Shown here piece by piece: positions 9,497-21,600 of a stretch of DNA of 64,000 bases. The first letter of the stretch is position 1; every line of letters begins with the position of its first letter. The position numbers and the translations under genes were made by a program. The stretch covers positions 21,903-85,902 of the forward strand of contig CASHSZ010000030.1 of the NCBI GenBank assembly GCA_949358305.1, given 5' to 3'. Under the pieces are notes generated by a model, which searched no databases, was not told the DNA's origin, and worked only from the letters and a program-made list of their open reading frames with translations. Source of the stretch: Strigamia acuminata (Eukaryota; Arthropoda; Chilopoda; Geophilomorpha; Linotaeniidae).

Positions 9497-9783
9497 CCCG
9501 CGCTCACACGACGCCATCGACGCCATTTTGGAGCCAACGGTCAACTGTGAGTGTCCAAGTACGAAGAGAAACCAGATCGACCCAGTCATTACACTTATTA
9601 TTTCGCATTATATTCGGGTGTATTTAAAACGATTAAAACAATCTAATTTTTCCTTTACTCTGTGTAAAATCATTCCCCTAGACAACCATTTGGCCACAGA
9701 GTAGAAGTCCTGTACGGCATCTCACCGACGATTGCTTATTAAATTTATATAATTTAATAAGTAAAAACCCGGATCGCCGCACA

Positions 9784-10258
9784 ATGGCGAATTGAGAGAA
9801 ATTTGCCATTGGGACTGCTTTTGGACGGAATAAGGTTGAAATTCGCCATTCGTCCGAATGGCCAGATTCGCCCTTGGAACGGCACCCCCTTTTCCTGCGT
9901 TGCGTCGCTTACTTCAACTTGGAGTTGAAGCAGGAATTGGCGTCAACGTCAAGAATTTTTGGACGCAACCAGCTTGCGTTGCGTCAGGGTAAACCTAGCT
10001 TTAGTAGTGAAATGGAGCAGTTGGAGGACTAGAAATCTTTGTCTGTCTGACTTCTTTGAGATTGATTCCATTCCTGGGGCAGGATACGGAACAGAACCTT
10101 TCCTGAAAAGTAAAATTCAGTTTTTCACTTTTGTAGAAACTTAATAATTGTAATAGCATTGTTCAGAAAAATATTGAAAAAAAAATATATATATACCTGT
10201 GTATTCTAAAATTTAGCACAAAAATTAAACAAAGACTTTTTCTCCTTGTTCACACCAG
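9784..10258 (+). other. Non-coding, several short hairpins; probable upstream intron of the DUF229 gene
   Basis: No convincing ORF. Short inverted repeats occur, for example CTTCAACT/AGTTGAAG near 9912 and GACGCAAC/GTTGCGTC near 9962. The 3' part (10200-10258) is pyrimidine-rich and ends in CACACCAG, the acceptor for the next exon. I could not find the preceding exon of the gene here. Confidence 0.4.
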
Positions 10259-11689
10259 ATAAAACCAGACGTGGAAAAACGCTGTGACGAGAAATTCGAA
10301 AAATGGAGCCAAAAAACCAAAAATCTAATACGAGAAAGACTAAGCGTGACAATTGTCGGAATAGACTCGACGTCACGTCTCAACTTGATCCGCCAAATGC
10401 CCAACACATACAACTTGCTAAAAAACAACACCAACACAATCGAGTTACAAGGCTTCGTTAAAGTGGCCGACAACACATTAGTTAACGTAATACCACTGCT
10501 AACAGGACTTTACGCCGAGGAATGTTGGAACGAAACATTGCAGTCACCATTTGACTACTTAAACATCATCTGGAAGAACTTCAGTGACAAAGGTTACCGA
10601 ACATTTTACGCGGAAGACTATCCATACATTACAGGATTCAACTACAAAAAGCGAGGTTTCTACAAACAACCAACAGATTACTACATGAGACCGTTCCACT
10701 TGGCAGTCGATGACTCAAATGTTAATAAGGTGGAGCCGAATTGCCACAATAACCGGCCGGAAGTAAACGTCACTCTGCAATGGTTGATGGATTTCTTAAC
10801 GACTTTTAAGACAAAGCCCACGTTTGCCTTTCTGTTCTTCTCACGCTTGACCCATGATGGTATTAACGATGGAAGCCAAGGCGATCATTTGTACCACGAT
10901 TTCCATCGAGAATACGGCAGAAGCCTTCTCGACCGCAACTCCATTCTGGTAACCTTCAGTGATCACAGAACCCGCTTCGGCGAAATCCGGAACACAATTA
11001 TAGGAAAGCTGGAAGAAAGGATGCCCTTTGTTTTCCTCACATTCCCTCCGTGGTTCCGGGAGAAATATCCCAAACTGTGGCGAAATCTTCGAGTCAACCA
11101 GAACAGATTGACCACTTTCTTCGACTTGCACGAAACGCTCAGACAAATCCTCGGCTTTACGGGCGTAGACGTAGAAGCGGACGTCCGCAATCGGGCATTA
11201 AGCCTCTTCTCGGAGATTCCCCCGGAACGAACTTGCGAGGATGCCACCATCTTGCCTCATTGGTGCACTTGCAACGAGAAGAAAGCGGTGGCGCTCACCG
11301 ATCCCCGAGTTCTAAATTCGGCGCAATTGATGGTCGCGGAAATCAATAAAGAGTTGTCCGGTCAGGAGAAATGTGCACGTTTGTCGGTGGACGAGATTCG
11401 GGATGCTCGAGCGAGCGGATTCAGAGAGGAAATCTTACGGTTTCAAAGCAGCGTGAATGATGTGATTGATCGCAAGGTGATATACGGCGACAAATTGCCA
11501 AGTGTGTGGGAATTTCTCGTGACAATTTTGGTGAAACCGAGCGGTGCAGTTTTCGAGGGCACGGTTACGTATTTTGAGGCTACGGACAAGTATGCGTTAT
11601 CCGGAGATGTCAGCAGAATTAACGTGTATGGAAATCAATCGCATTGTGTTACCGGTCCGCATTTGAAGAAATATTGTTACTGCATTTAG
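10259..11689 (+). CDS. DUF229 family protein, 3' exon (N-terminus missing)
   Basis: An exon starting after the acceptor at 10257-10258 stays open to the TAG at 11689, about 476 codons. The sequence matches the DUF229 family (alkaline-phosphatase superfamily fold). The motif 'IGIDSTSRLN' carries the presumed Ser/Thr nucleophile, and 'QMPNTYNLL', 'DNTLVNVIPLLTG', 'YAEDYPYITGFNY' and 'THDGINDG' follow. The usual metal-binding SDHG reads SDHR here. The C-terminus ends in a Cys-rich 'KKYCYCI'. The family is common in insects and nematodes, and its members are probably secreted or luminal. Upstream exons were not found; the retrotransposon occupies the upstream DNA. The gene may be 5' truncated or may have a very long first intron. 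Confidence 0.8.
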   Translation: MKPDVEKRCDEKFEKWSQKTKNLIRERLSVTIVGIDSTSRLNLIRQMPNTYNLLKNNTNTIELQGFVKVADNTLVNVIPLLTGLYAEECWNETLQSPFDYLNIIWKNFSDKGYRTFYAEDYPYITGFNYKKRGFYKQPTDYYMRPFHLAVDDSNVNKVEPNCHNNRPEVNVTLQWLMDFLTTFKTKPTFAFLFFSRLTHDGINDGSQGDHLYHDFHREYGRSLLDRNSILVTFSDHRTRFGEIRNTIIGKLEERMPFVFLTFPPWFREKYPKLWRNLRVNQNRLTTFFDLHETLRQILGFTGVDVEADVRNRALSLFSEIPPERTCEDATILPHWCTCNEKKAVALTDPRVLNSAQLMVAEINKELSGQEKCARLSVDEIRDARASGFREEILRFQSSVNDVIDRKVIYGDKLPSVWEFLVTILVKPSGAVFEGTVTYFEATDKYALSGDVSRINVYGNQSHCVTGPHLKKYCYCI

Positions 11690-11811
11690 TAAATCTACTG
11701 TAGATGACTGCAAAATGTTTTATGATTGAGCTAACAATGCGTGCCGATGCCGACTTTGCGTGGCGTGGCTTAAAGTGGGCATTTTGATTTATTGAGTGAG
11801 ATAAATGAAAG

Positions 11812-11817
11812 AATAAA
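11812..11817 (+). terminator. Polyadenylation signal of the DUF229 gene
   Basis: AATAAA lies 123 bases after the stop codon, a normal 3'-UTR distance. Confidence 0.6.
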
Positions 11818-11859
11818 GCAGAAAACTTACCTATATAATGTCGATGGAATTCATACACA

Positions 11860-12598
11860 TCTAGTCTGGGGCATGCGCATCAGTAACAGGCTTTGAAAAG
11901 TTTGAGGAATTGTTATTTTTCCGGTTAATGCGAATTCAACGAAATATAATGGCTGCCAAATTTTGGCTTCACTATTTCGTTGCTAAACTTATTTAATCGC
12001 TCACGATTGTTTCATTATGGGAGATCTCCATCTAGATGCACAGCAATGGCCGCACTAAACTTGGTAGGCTATGACATCATAAGTTCGAAAGTTGTAATGA
12101 CGTCATCTTAAAAACTCGAGGTTTTTGCTGTTCATTTTGATTTGCACCTTGCACGATGTGTTGTCGTGAAATAAATTGAAGACTAAATATTTTGTATTAT
12201 TAGCGGTTTGTACGTAATGACTAGCACCAGTATTGTTTGCAGTAAAAGCCAAAATGGCACTCAACAGCCAAAACATAAATTATTTTCCTTTTTGTGGCCG
12301 CACGACAATGGTACATGCTTGGTTTATTACTCTAGCAAAGCCTATAGAAACTCCTCTTGTCGTTGGAGTGCTGCTATAGCAATTCGTAACAATGCTTTGA
12401 ATATTTTGAAATTTTGTCCTATTGGGTGTTTTTTTTTTCCAAAATTATTTTAGTGATTTTTAACTTATTTTGAATACTATTTTTGTGTCTTCAGCCAGCC
12501 TTAAATTTTGGACTAAATTGACAGTGCTCTTCAACTTTGTAATTTTGCTGTGCGATAGCTACAATAGTTGTGTAAAAATATGCATAGAGTAAAGAAAG
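11860..12598. other. Intergenic, no gene seen
   Basis: AT-rich DNA with only short chance ORFs and no splice-supported coding exon or repeat I could define. Confidence 0.5.
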
Positions 12599-13032
12599 TA
12601 CCGTATTACCCCGCCTATAGCTGCATGCCGTTGGGCATGGGTTCATCACAGTTTTGAAATCGCACGTAAAAAATCTATACCGGCATGCCGGTATAGAGCG
12701 AAACATGCCGGTTTAAGTGAAAAAATTGGTTTTTTGTTTTTTTTTGTTTAAAAGAGCCCAGATGATAAATTATGTTAAAATTTAGGCCTGAAATTTAAGT
12801 TTTCTTGATATTCTGAAGATTACTACTAAATTTTGTGGAACCTTTATAGAAATTTTGGCCAATTTCCTACATTTTGGACATCTAAATATGCGTTTTAAGC
12901 ATGTTTTGGGCTCAAAATTAAAAAAAAATTCGTACTCACTTACACCGGCATGCCGTTAAAAAGGGGGTTTATCGGCATGCCGGTAATACTCGCACTACAC
13001 CGGCATGTGGCAATAAGCGGGGTAATACGGTA
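12599..13032. mobile_element. MITE, 434 bp, with 16-bp perfect terminal inverted repeats
   Basis: TACCGTATTACCCCGC at 12599-12614 is the exact reverse complement of 13017-13032. Weaker pairing (about 13 of 19) extends inward, giving roughly 35-bp ends. The interior has no ORF but repeats the palindromic core CCGGCATGCCGG several times. This is a non-autonomous DNA transposon; the superfamily was not identified. Confidence 0.75.
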
Positions 13033-13224
13033 AGAGTCGGCACTCTCCCGTTTTTGGCGCAATCAGGCCACGCCTCCAATCGACACTAGCGCTCGTAGTG
13101 GTGGGGATGCTACCAACAGTTCCAGATCATGATACCCGAAATAATTGAAATAATTGAAATAATTTGACAATGGCACCTCTAAACTGCAATGGACATTATT
13201 GTAGTACCTACAACTCACTAGTTT

Positions 13225-13600
13225 TTTAATAAAAAATTATTAATTTTGACCAATATGGATCGAAAATCATTAATTTTGACCAATATGGATCGAAAATAAT
13301 TAATTTTGACCAATATGGATAAAAAATAATCAGTTTTTAATCAGAATAGAGCAAAAATCAGCAGTTTTTGATCAGAATTGAGCAAAAATCAGCAGTTTTT
13401 GACAAATTTTGATCAAAATTCATCAGTTTTTGACCAATTTTGATCAAAATTCATTAGTTTTTTACCAATTTTGAGCAAAAATCATTATTTAATAACCAAT
13501 TTGGTCCAAAATTCATCATTTTACAACCAATTTGGTTCAAAATTCATCATTTTACAACCAATTTGGTTCAAAATTCATCATTTTATAACCAAAACAACTA
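13225..13600. repeat. Degenerate tandem repeat, period about 31 bp
   Basis: About a dozen units of the form TCATTAATTTTGACCAATAT... drift gradually from one end to the other. Neighbouring units are the most alike, as expected of a local satellite grown by slippage or unequal exchange. No coding potential. Confidence 0.75.
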
Positions 13601-14857
13601 AAATAAATTCATCAGACTTCGCTCCATTTTTAATGTAAATAATGCAAAATTACTCTGCTTGGATTCTGTTGTTGTACTTGTTTTAATTAAACATTACTCA
13701 CTACCTATTTTAACCTATTCAAACTAATTTAACTACATGTGTAAACAGATGACATTAAAACTTGAGCTTATTATATTCACCTTTCAATGTATTTCTGTTC
13801 TGGAATGAAATATAAATTTTTTTTTAATAAATATTGTTATGTGGATTCTGGGTCTCAAACAGATCTCCACACAACCGGTTTTCTTAGGTGAATGTGAGGA
13901 AAGAAAATAAGTGAAATCAGAATTTAGGTTTAATCTTAACTGGCCTTTTTATTAACCGGACAGTTGATAACTGTTCGATTTCTCATTCAATTTACAAATG
14001 TGGCTATTAACCATTACACTTTATTTATCATTGAATTATTCATGGATGAACTGGCATTTACACTCATAAGTTTACAAGCTTTATTAACACTTTTCAAACA
14101 ACTGTGTAACGAATTGTATTTGATCAACACTAAAGGCAGTCGTCAGCCGGTCCCTGTATTGGGCGACATCAGACTCCTTGCAAAGTAATGTGAGTGATCA
14201 TACCTGCAAAGTAACTTAAGATTAAGTGAGCTGTCTTAATGTGGGTGGACACTTTTAGACGAAATCTCCTATAACCCCCGTTATCTAATTGATCGGTCTA
14301 GTCACATGGCGATGACGGTTTCCATTCGTCAGCGCCATCTATGACCGAAATATAGCAACATTAAACGAATTATATTTCAAATCGAGCGCTACGGATCGCC
14401 CGCCAATCGGGACGGTCCGTACGCGTGACAATATATTAATAATAATATAAAATCTTAATTTATCTAATGAATATTTGGACATTTGCAGCTCCGATACATT
14501 GCTAGCTAGTAGCTGAGCCACACGATCAGCATCCCAACTACACGAGGGCGCCACCATCGATATGACGTTTATGACGCAACAATGATTGCACAAACTACAA
14601 AGGTTCCGACAAAGAGTGCCAGCTCTTTCTTTCTTTACTCTATGACCATATGGCTTGACACAGCAGATCACAACTTACGTCACTCCAACACACTGACCAA
14701 TGGTCTCGAGGTCAGCTCTGGAGTGGCACAGAGAAGATGATGAGAAAGTTGAGTTGTAGACACCAGCGAGAGCAGCCAAACAACATGCTATCCTGCCTGC
14801 ACATTTCAAACTGCAGGAGCTTCAGGAATCTTTGCAACCATGAGTGACTAATGCATC
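13601..14857. other. Intergenic, no gene seen
   Basis: There are small ORFs on both strands, the longest about 110 codons at 14339-14671 minus, but none has a recognisable motif or splice context. Confidence 0.45.
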
Positions 14858-15083
14858 TATACTCAAAACCACCACAACGTTGATCTATTTCACTGGTGTA
14901 GGGACACAAAAAAGTAACTCATAACACCAGAATTGTACTCGAACTCCAGACATTGTGATCGATTAACAACAGTTGTTTCATTGTCAAAGGAATAGAACTA
15001 CTTTTCCACGTAGTAGAACACAGCATACACAGTTAGGCGAAAACAGGCTGAAATAGATCAACGTTGTGGTGGTTTTGAGTATA
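14858..15083. repeat. Foldback element with 35-bp perfect inverted repeat
   Basis: Bases 14858-14892 are the exact reverse complement of 15049-15083, with 156 bases between. No ORF. This is likely a small non-autonomous transposon or foldback. Confidence 0.7.
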
Positions 15084-15946
15084 ACAGAATTAGGTATTTA
15101 CGCAGGACAGCAAGTTCTCTGTTCAGAATGCGCTCACCTCGCCTTAACCGGGTGAAACAAAGCAAAACAAATCAAACTAAAACCTACACAGACAATAAAT
15201 TCAAAATTTCAATGCTATTCGAACTATTGATGCAGTAGTCATTCCTGGCCACGGAATCAACACAGGGATTCCTTAAGCGCCTGCAGTTTGTAAATGTGCT
15301 TGAAGCTCATCTGCAGAATGAGCGTTTTTGGTTGTATCCACCAGGTAGTGCAAAAACTCACTGAAATGTTGTGACAAATTGACATTTAAATGATGTTATA
15401 CAATCGCCTTCACATCACAGCGCAGTTCAAACACCGCTGTAAAATCAAATTAAAAATGTAATTAAACAAAATAAAAATTTAGTTTGGCTTCAAACGAAAT
15501 TTAAATTTTATTCACATCTCACCTTATAATATGGAAAAACAATACTTAAGCTTATTTATAATGGATGGAAGTTGTTGGGCAGAAATAACATTTAATGATG
15601 ACATTAACGTAATTAGATACAATTTTAGATGTTACAACTACAATAAATCGGATAAACGTTAGTATTTTTTTCCAAAAATATTTCAATTAACAGATATGCA
15701 TTTGTAATTTTTCTTTTTCTTTTTTTTCACCTATTGAAACACAACAATACAAGTTATTTTTGTCTTGTCCTTTGGTTACACACATACACGTATATCATTA
15801 AATTCAGGTACACTCCCAGCACTTGGAAAATAAATAAAATAAAACTACGAGAGAAAAAAAGAGACTTAGCTGCCACGAAATGGAAAACTGAAAAATGGAA
15901 TGTTTCGACTAGAAAGTGTTTTTTTGTTTTTGTTTTTGTTTTTTTT
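15084..15946 (-). other. 3' flank of the guanylyl cyclase gene
   Basis: Downstream of the cyclase stop on the minus strand. Short AT-rich stretches could hold polyadenylation signals, and no other gene is visible. Confidence 0.4.
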
Positions 15947-18669
15947 TCATACAAAATTCTCGTTCTTAAAACTGATGGTAGGCGCAGACCTGTACCTATT
16001 GACAATGGTGTTTCCATTTCTTTTCAGCTCCTTAAGAATATTGATTTTACATTCCTGAAATACATTGGAGCAACTCAAATAATTGGCTTTGCTCGCACTT
16101 TCGTATTGGGTGGACGAGAAGTTCTTGAATCGGACGTTGGGTTTTGTTTTCAAATCGTTCAAGAGACATTTGTTGGCGGACGTGGTCGGACTGCTCGGCA
16201 AACTGTTGACGGGCGACGTGTTTTCCAGCTCGGCAAAGCCGTCGGTGGTGTCCGATTCGTACGATTCGGTTATGCGGGGCAGCGACGTGGACAGTTTACG
16301 CACGGGCGAAGGGATTGGAAATGGCAAGAAAGATCCGCTACGCACAGAGCTCATTTCAGTCTTGGGGAAACGTGACAGAGAATTCTCCACCCCTACTAGC
16401 CAGTATGTTCTCATTTCACCTTTCCCCTGAATAAAAACAAATTGATGTATTCAGTTCAAATAGAATAATTAGGTGTACAAGAAATACCTTGATTGGAATG
16501 AGTCCTCTGTCTTCGACATGAAAGCCTTTGATTTTATCCAAAATAGTCTTACAAGCGTGACTTACGTGAATCTTAAGTGCTGTAGAATGAAAAAGGCATG
16601 TTGTCAAGTTTGTTTGAAATTTGTTTTCATAGAAATGGATAAAATAGTGGCCTGTGTTTGAGGTGGATCTTTTGCTCCTGGTTCAAATCTGTCAACGTGC
16701 AAAAGGAGTTTTGGGTTGGATAAGAAAAGAAAATACACCACGTGTAAAATAATGCCATTTTTTTCTGTAAAAATTCAGTTTTCTTCGAAAAATAAATGCA
16801 TTTTTAGATAGAAAAGTGCTATTTCAGATGAAAAAGTGCTATTTCAGATGAAAAAGTGCTATTTCAGATGAAAAAGTGCTATTTCAGATGAAAAAGTGCT
16901 ATTTCAGATGAAAAAGTGCTATTTCAGATGAAAAAGTGCTATTTCAGATGGAAAAAGTGCTATTTCAGATGGAAAAAGTGCTATTTCAGATGGAAAAAGT
17001 GCTATTTCAGATGGGAAAAGTGCTATTTCAGATGGAAAAAGTGCTATTTCAGATGGGAAAAGTGCTATTCCAGGTGGAAAAAGTGCTATTTCAGATAGAA
17101 AAGGGCAATTTTAGATTTAAAAAAGGCATTTTTAAAGGGAAAAGTAAACTTTTAAGGTAAAAAAGGAAAATTTTTATATAGAAAAATTAAATATTTATTT
17201 AGGCCACTATTTTGTTCACATTTTCAAACATATATGCTCACGTTGTCCGGAAGACTCCATTCTGGATGCTGTGTTTACCGTATCCCCAAAAAGGCAGTAA
17301 CGAGGCATCATCATTCCAACTACACCCGCAGCGCAGGAACCAGAATGAATCCCAATCCTGAGTTTCAACAGTTCCTTAGGCCTGTCTCTGATCTCAAAGT
17401 TCTTTATAGCCTTAAGAAGATGCAGCGAAAGACGAGCGATTTCGCCCGCGTGCAAATCACCATTCCTAATTGGCAAACCGCTCACAACCATGTATGCGTC
17501 TCCGATAGTCTCCACTTTGTAAACATCGTAGTTGCCAATTATAGAATCGAACGTCGTGTACAGATCATTCAACAAATCAACCACCTGCAAACAAAACTCA
17601 TCAACCGACCGAATTAATTCGACAAAACACCGATATACCCACATGGTTCAAAAATACGTATACCCAAGGTACCTAAAATTGAGTCAAACCTCGTTATAAC
17701 GAATTTATTGTTATAACAAATCGTTAAAAATGGCTTGGCCGTAGAACACCAGATTAACAAATTTTGATATAACGAGCCGCCCTAAGGTCACCCCCTTTGT
17801 GGGTGGACTGACCCAGAGTAGGGAAGGAGGGAGCTAAGTGGTGTGGGGAGAAAAGATACAGACGCCAGCAAGGGCAACCATGCCCGGTGCTGACTCCGCT
17901 CTCCTCACCATTCACCATTGCGACGCTCAGTAGCATGGCGATGAGCCTGCTACAGCTTCCATGAGCGGCTGCATGGGTCGTATTCGGGTAAGTATGACAC
18001 GAATGTTATGTTTAACCGACCTCGTCATACATGGGGTTCACACCCTGTGTGTGACGGGTCGGTTGCCGGTGCGGCGTGCCATTACGGTACCCCTGCACCC
18101 GGGTGACGGGATTCTCCAACCCCTAGACAAACATATTAAAGGCCAACAACCAACAATATGGAGTCTCTTGTCATTATTTACATGAGTATGCGTCCCAAAC
18201 CAGGATAACCAGTCTTCAGGTTACCTTGGCGAAGACCATACCAGTCACAAACAAACCGATTTCTCAGATCTCTTGCGATTCATTATAACGAGGCTCGACT
18301 GTGTTGTAAAATATATTTTTGAACCGTATGGGGATAAACGTACTTGAAATGGGGTGCTCTTAGCCGAAAGACCAGTGAATCCCACAATGTCGCTGAAGTA
18401 AATGGTGACGGAGTCAAAACTTTCGGGAACCACCTGCTCGCCACGTTTTAACTGGTCCGCAACCGACCTTGACAAAGAGCGAAGATTTTGTATCTTGGTT
18501 GCACTGTTGAAAATACGTTTGACTTTACTTGGGTAACATTCGATGTAACAACGCATCCGTCTTCTTCTTCTCTTCCATGAGTTGGTGAGTTCTATCTTGG
18601 ACCAATCCTTCCAAATTGTACGCGTATTTTTCCATTATGTTCAGCATGTTGTCGAATATACACGGTTTC
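15947..18669 (-). CDS. Cyclase exons 16-20: linker coil, catalytic domain, C-terminal tail
   Basis: Exon 16 gives the dimerising coil ('[20 protein letters not shown]...LLHRMLP'). The catalytic domain follows, with metal-binding Asp 891 ('FSDIVGFT') and Asp 935 ('ETIGDAYMV'). Purine-recognition residues are Glu 931 and Cys 1003. Asn 1010 and Arg 1014 lie in '[11 protein letters not shown]'. All catalytic residues are present, as in active homodimeric cyclases. The cyclase ends at '[10 protein letters not shown]'. A further ~145-residue Ser/Asn/Thr-rich tail with no recognised domain is encoded in the last exon. Confidence 0.9.
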
Positions 18670-21600
18670 CTGTAAGAGCATGGAATGTGTCATCGGTCAA
18701 GCGCGGGACCAATCTACTTACAATCCAACTTGCATTTCCTTTAACTTGACCCTAACTAATCGGAAATCGGGTCTTTCGTCCGGATCCTCCTGCCAGCAAT
18801 CCTGCATGCACCACACTATATAATCGGGGCAACTCAACTCTTGCGTCGAAGGCCGGAACATCTTCACGTGGTATTGACCCGGATCAATCACTCTGTCTAG
18901 AATTTCTGGAATGAATGTACAATATTTATAAATATTTATAAATATTTATAAAAAAAATCAGACTGGGGACTTTAACCTTTGTATGATAATGGAATATTGC
19001 CCCATGGACCGTTTTTGCCAATAAGTTCGTGCAAAATAAAACCGAATGAATAAACGTCGCCTTTTTGACTTCCGCGAGCCGGTGCCGAAGGATTCCTTAA
19101 TAATTCTGGAGCTTTCCACAGAAACTCTAATAAAAAAAAATAAATAAATAAATAAATAAATAAATAAATACATAAATACATAAATAAAAATAAATAAATA
19201 AATAAATAAATATATAGCAACAAACAAATAAATTCACTATACTTCTTTGATATATGTTTGTATTTGACAAGCGGTTTTCGTGCGAGCCCTTGAATTCGTG
19301 AAGACCATAATCGGATATTTGAAGGACCCACCGACTGTCCACTAAACAATTTCTTGGATTTAAATTTCCGTGCGATATTATTTCGCTATCGTGAATATAA
19401 GTCATGCCCTGGATAGGAATTTTAATTTTATTTTTTTTAAAAATATTTTTAAGAAAAGAAACAAAAAAACTTTTCGCATACTTTGAGTAAATCGGCAACT
19501 AACGACGCTATGAACATATTATCTAAATGCATATCTTCGTTCTGCATCACATCCTGCGTTAACAAATCACGACATAAATAAATAAAAGTTTTTAAAATAC
19601 TCGAAATGGCACCTCTAAACTTCCTCTAGCGCAATACGGAGTGAAGATACAAACGTTAAACGGCTCAACGCATGCGCCAATAAATGGCACAAGATTGTCG
19701 TGTCGTAACTCGCGTACCTAAACAAAAAGAAATACAATCAATCAACCAATTTAAAACAAAATAACATTCTAACAATACTTGTTTAAGTTCCTTCCTGATA
19801 CTTCTCGTTAAATCTACACTTTTCTTATTAATGTGGCTTATTGCCAGTATGCTGCCGCGATACGCACCCACCTCCGTGTAGGCCCGTACGTAAACCGGTG
19901 GCTCGGACATGCTTTCCGCTATTAATGTACCGAAGATGCTGGACCGGCAAATTTGCACCTAAATTAAACGATTACGACTAATAAATGCAATAGAAAACAA
20001 CATCTCGCAATAAATAAATCAAAAATAATTGGCCCAAACACCAAAAACCTCATAAACAGAAACCATCAACTTTAATTCTTTTTATTTTCAATGTTACGCA
20101 ACGAGACTCGAAGCCGAAACTCTCTTATTCCATTCCCAGAAAGTGCTCATGTCATTGACTCAACCGAATCACGTACATTGCATCACAAGTGTTGTTTTTT
20201 TTTGTCAATTTCAAGGTTGCAGAGTTAAAACTCGAATGCCGTTAGATGGCGTAATGCACAGTGTTCAAATAAAAGCACGAACCAGTTGAAACCAAAAGCG
20301 ATGAACTCATTTAAACTGTACTATTCCTAACAAATTGCTAAGCCAAAAAGTTGACTTGATTCGAGAGGATTATTGGAGCAAGATCAAGAAGACACGTTTA
20401 ATAACCAAGGAGAAAGCAAGGTTAAATGGATCACCTTAATTGAATTAACCACACCTGAGAATTAACGTGTGGACATTTGACCGCAACACGTGGCAAAGGG
20501 AAAAAAATTCACCACGTTTAGGTATTACGCAACAATGTAATTGAATGGCATTCTAGTGTTAAAATTCCTCACCAGTCGCGCGTAAAGTGCTAACGGTTGT
20601 CGACTTTGAGGGTTTTTCTTTTGATTTATTGCTTTTCATTTAATCCTGTTGTAAAAATTATTTAATATTCAAAGGATGTTGATGCACTCGGAATGATTGC
20701 TCGCATACATATTGTTTCATCGCTCAACAGTTTACCCTCATGGGCCACGTGCCAAGGCCAAAGAGCGGAGTTTGGAGTTTGCGTCGCTGTCATTGAAGCG
20801 CATTTGATGTTGTAAAAATTTGATTTGTCTCGTTGTAAAAATGGAATTGCTTCCCATAGGAATAGCGTGATTGCTCGGCAGACAAAACGTGCGTTTACAA
20901 GTTTGCATTTCTACAAGTATTTTATTCTTTTGTTGTGCCGCCATCATGCGTGCTTGTGACGGAACTACTCACTAATTTGTAAATAAATGGTGGCATTATT
21001 GACGATTTTGGTTTGTCATTCTTGCTTTGTGTTTTGTTGTTTGAATTGTGTATTTAACTCTGAATGAAAGGAAGAAATTAAAGAAGCAGATCTAGAAACT
21101 GTTAGAAATATGAGATTTTCAAGATCCTGAACACTGATGCGGTAAAAAGGCATTTTAGTAACAAAAAATGGACCTTTTTGCACATAAGAAGGCATTTTTG
21201 TACATAAAAGTGGATTTTTTTTACATCAAGAAGACATTTTTGCAGATAAAAGGGCATTTTTGACATAAAAAGAACATTTTTGCACCAAAAATGCATTTTA
21301 CACGGTTAGAGGTCCATTAATGCGCCTAAAATGCATTTTGGAGAGACTTTTACGATTTTCTATCACAGTTAAAATTGAGAAAAAACCGAGACCTAAATCC
21401 TCCAAGATTTGAAAAAAATAAATTTTCAATTTAAATTTAAGAAGTTTGGAAATAAACATGGCGGCTCGGGCTCATTTAAATATGACTTACTGTGCTTTTG
21501 TTGGCCAGCATCTGATCGGAATCCGTAGGAATAATAGTAACATCCTTCATGTCTATCTTCCACAACAAACACGCCAACTCGTGCTCGTATCTGTAATGCC

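Larger units (their letters stand above)
1..9783 (+). mobile_element. Ty3/Gypsy LTR retrotransposon, 5' end outside the window
   Basis: Gag, pol (protease, reverse transcriptase, RNase H, integrase), a third spliced ORF, a polypurine tract and an LTR-like block follow one another on the plus strand. Protease before RT-RNase H before integrase is the Ty3/Gypsy gene order. The 5' LTR and primer binding site lie left of the window, so the LTR at 8704 cannot be confirmed by comparison with its partner. Integrase is broken by a frame change near 4203, so this copy is probably not autonomous. The third ORF is much more GC-rich than pol. Its membership in the same element is inferred from its place between pol and the polypurine tract. 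Confidence 0.8.
8704..9783 (+). repeat. Putative 3' LTR of the Ty3/Gypsy element
   Basis: The block starts with TG right after the polypurine tract and could end with CA at 9782-9783, about 1.08 kb. It holds a TATAAA at 8759-8764 and AATAAA at 8806-8811, the order expected for U3-R. A long U5-like region with an array of stem-loops follows. No second copy is in the window, so the right boundary is a guess from the terminal CA alone. Confidence 0.5.

Noticed and set aside
9959-10144. ORF upstream of the DUF229 exon as its missing exon
   Set aside because: No family motif and no donor in the correct phase.
16811-17160. Repetitive ORFs (CYFRWK or MLFQMEK repeats) and a CRISPR-like regular spacing
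   Set aside because: A simple 20-21 bp intronic minisatellite without spacers, in a eukaryotic genome.
18958-19349. Hydrophobic Leu/Tyr/Phe ORFs suggestive of membrane proteins
   Set aside because: Produced by the (TAAA)n repeat read on the minus strand; the real content is cyclase exons 13 and 14.
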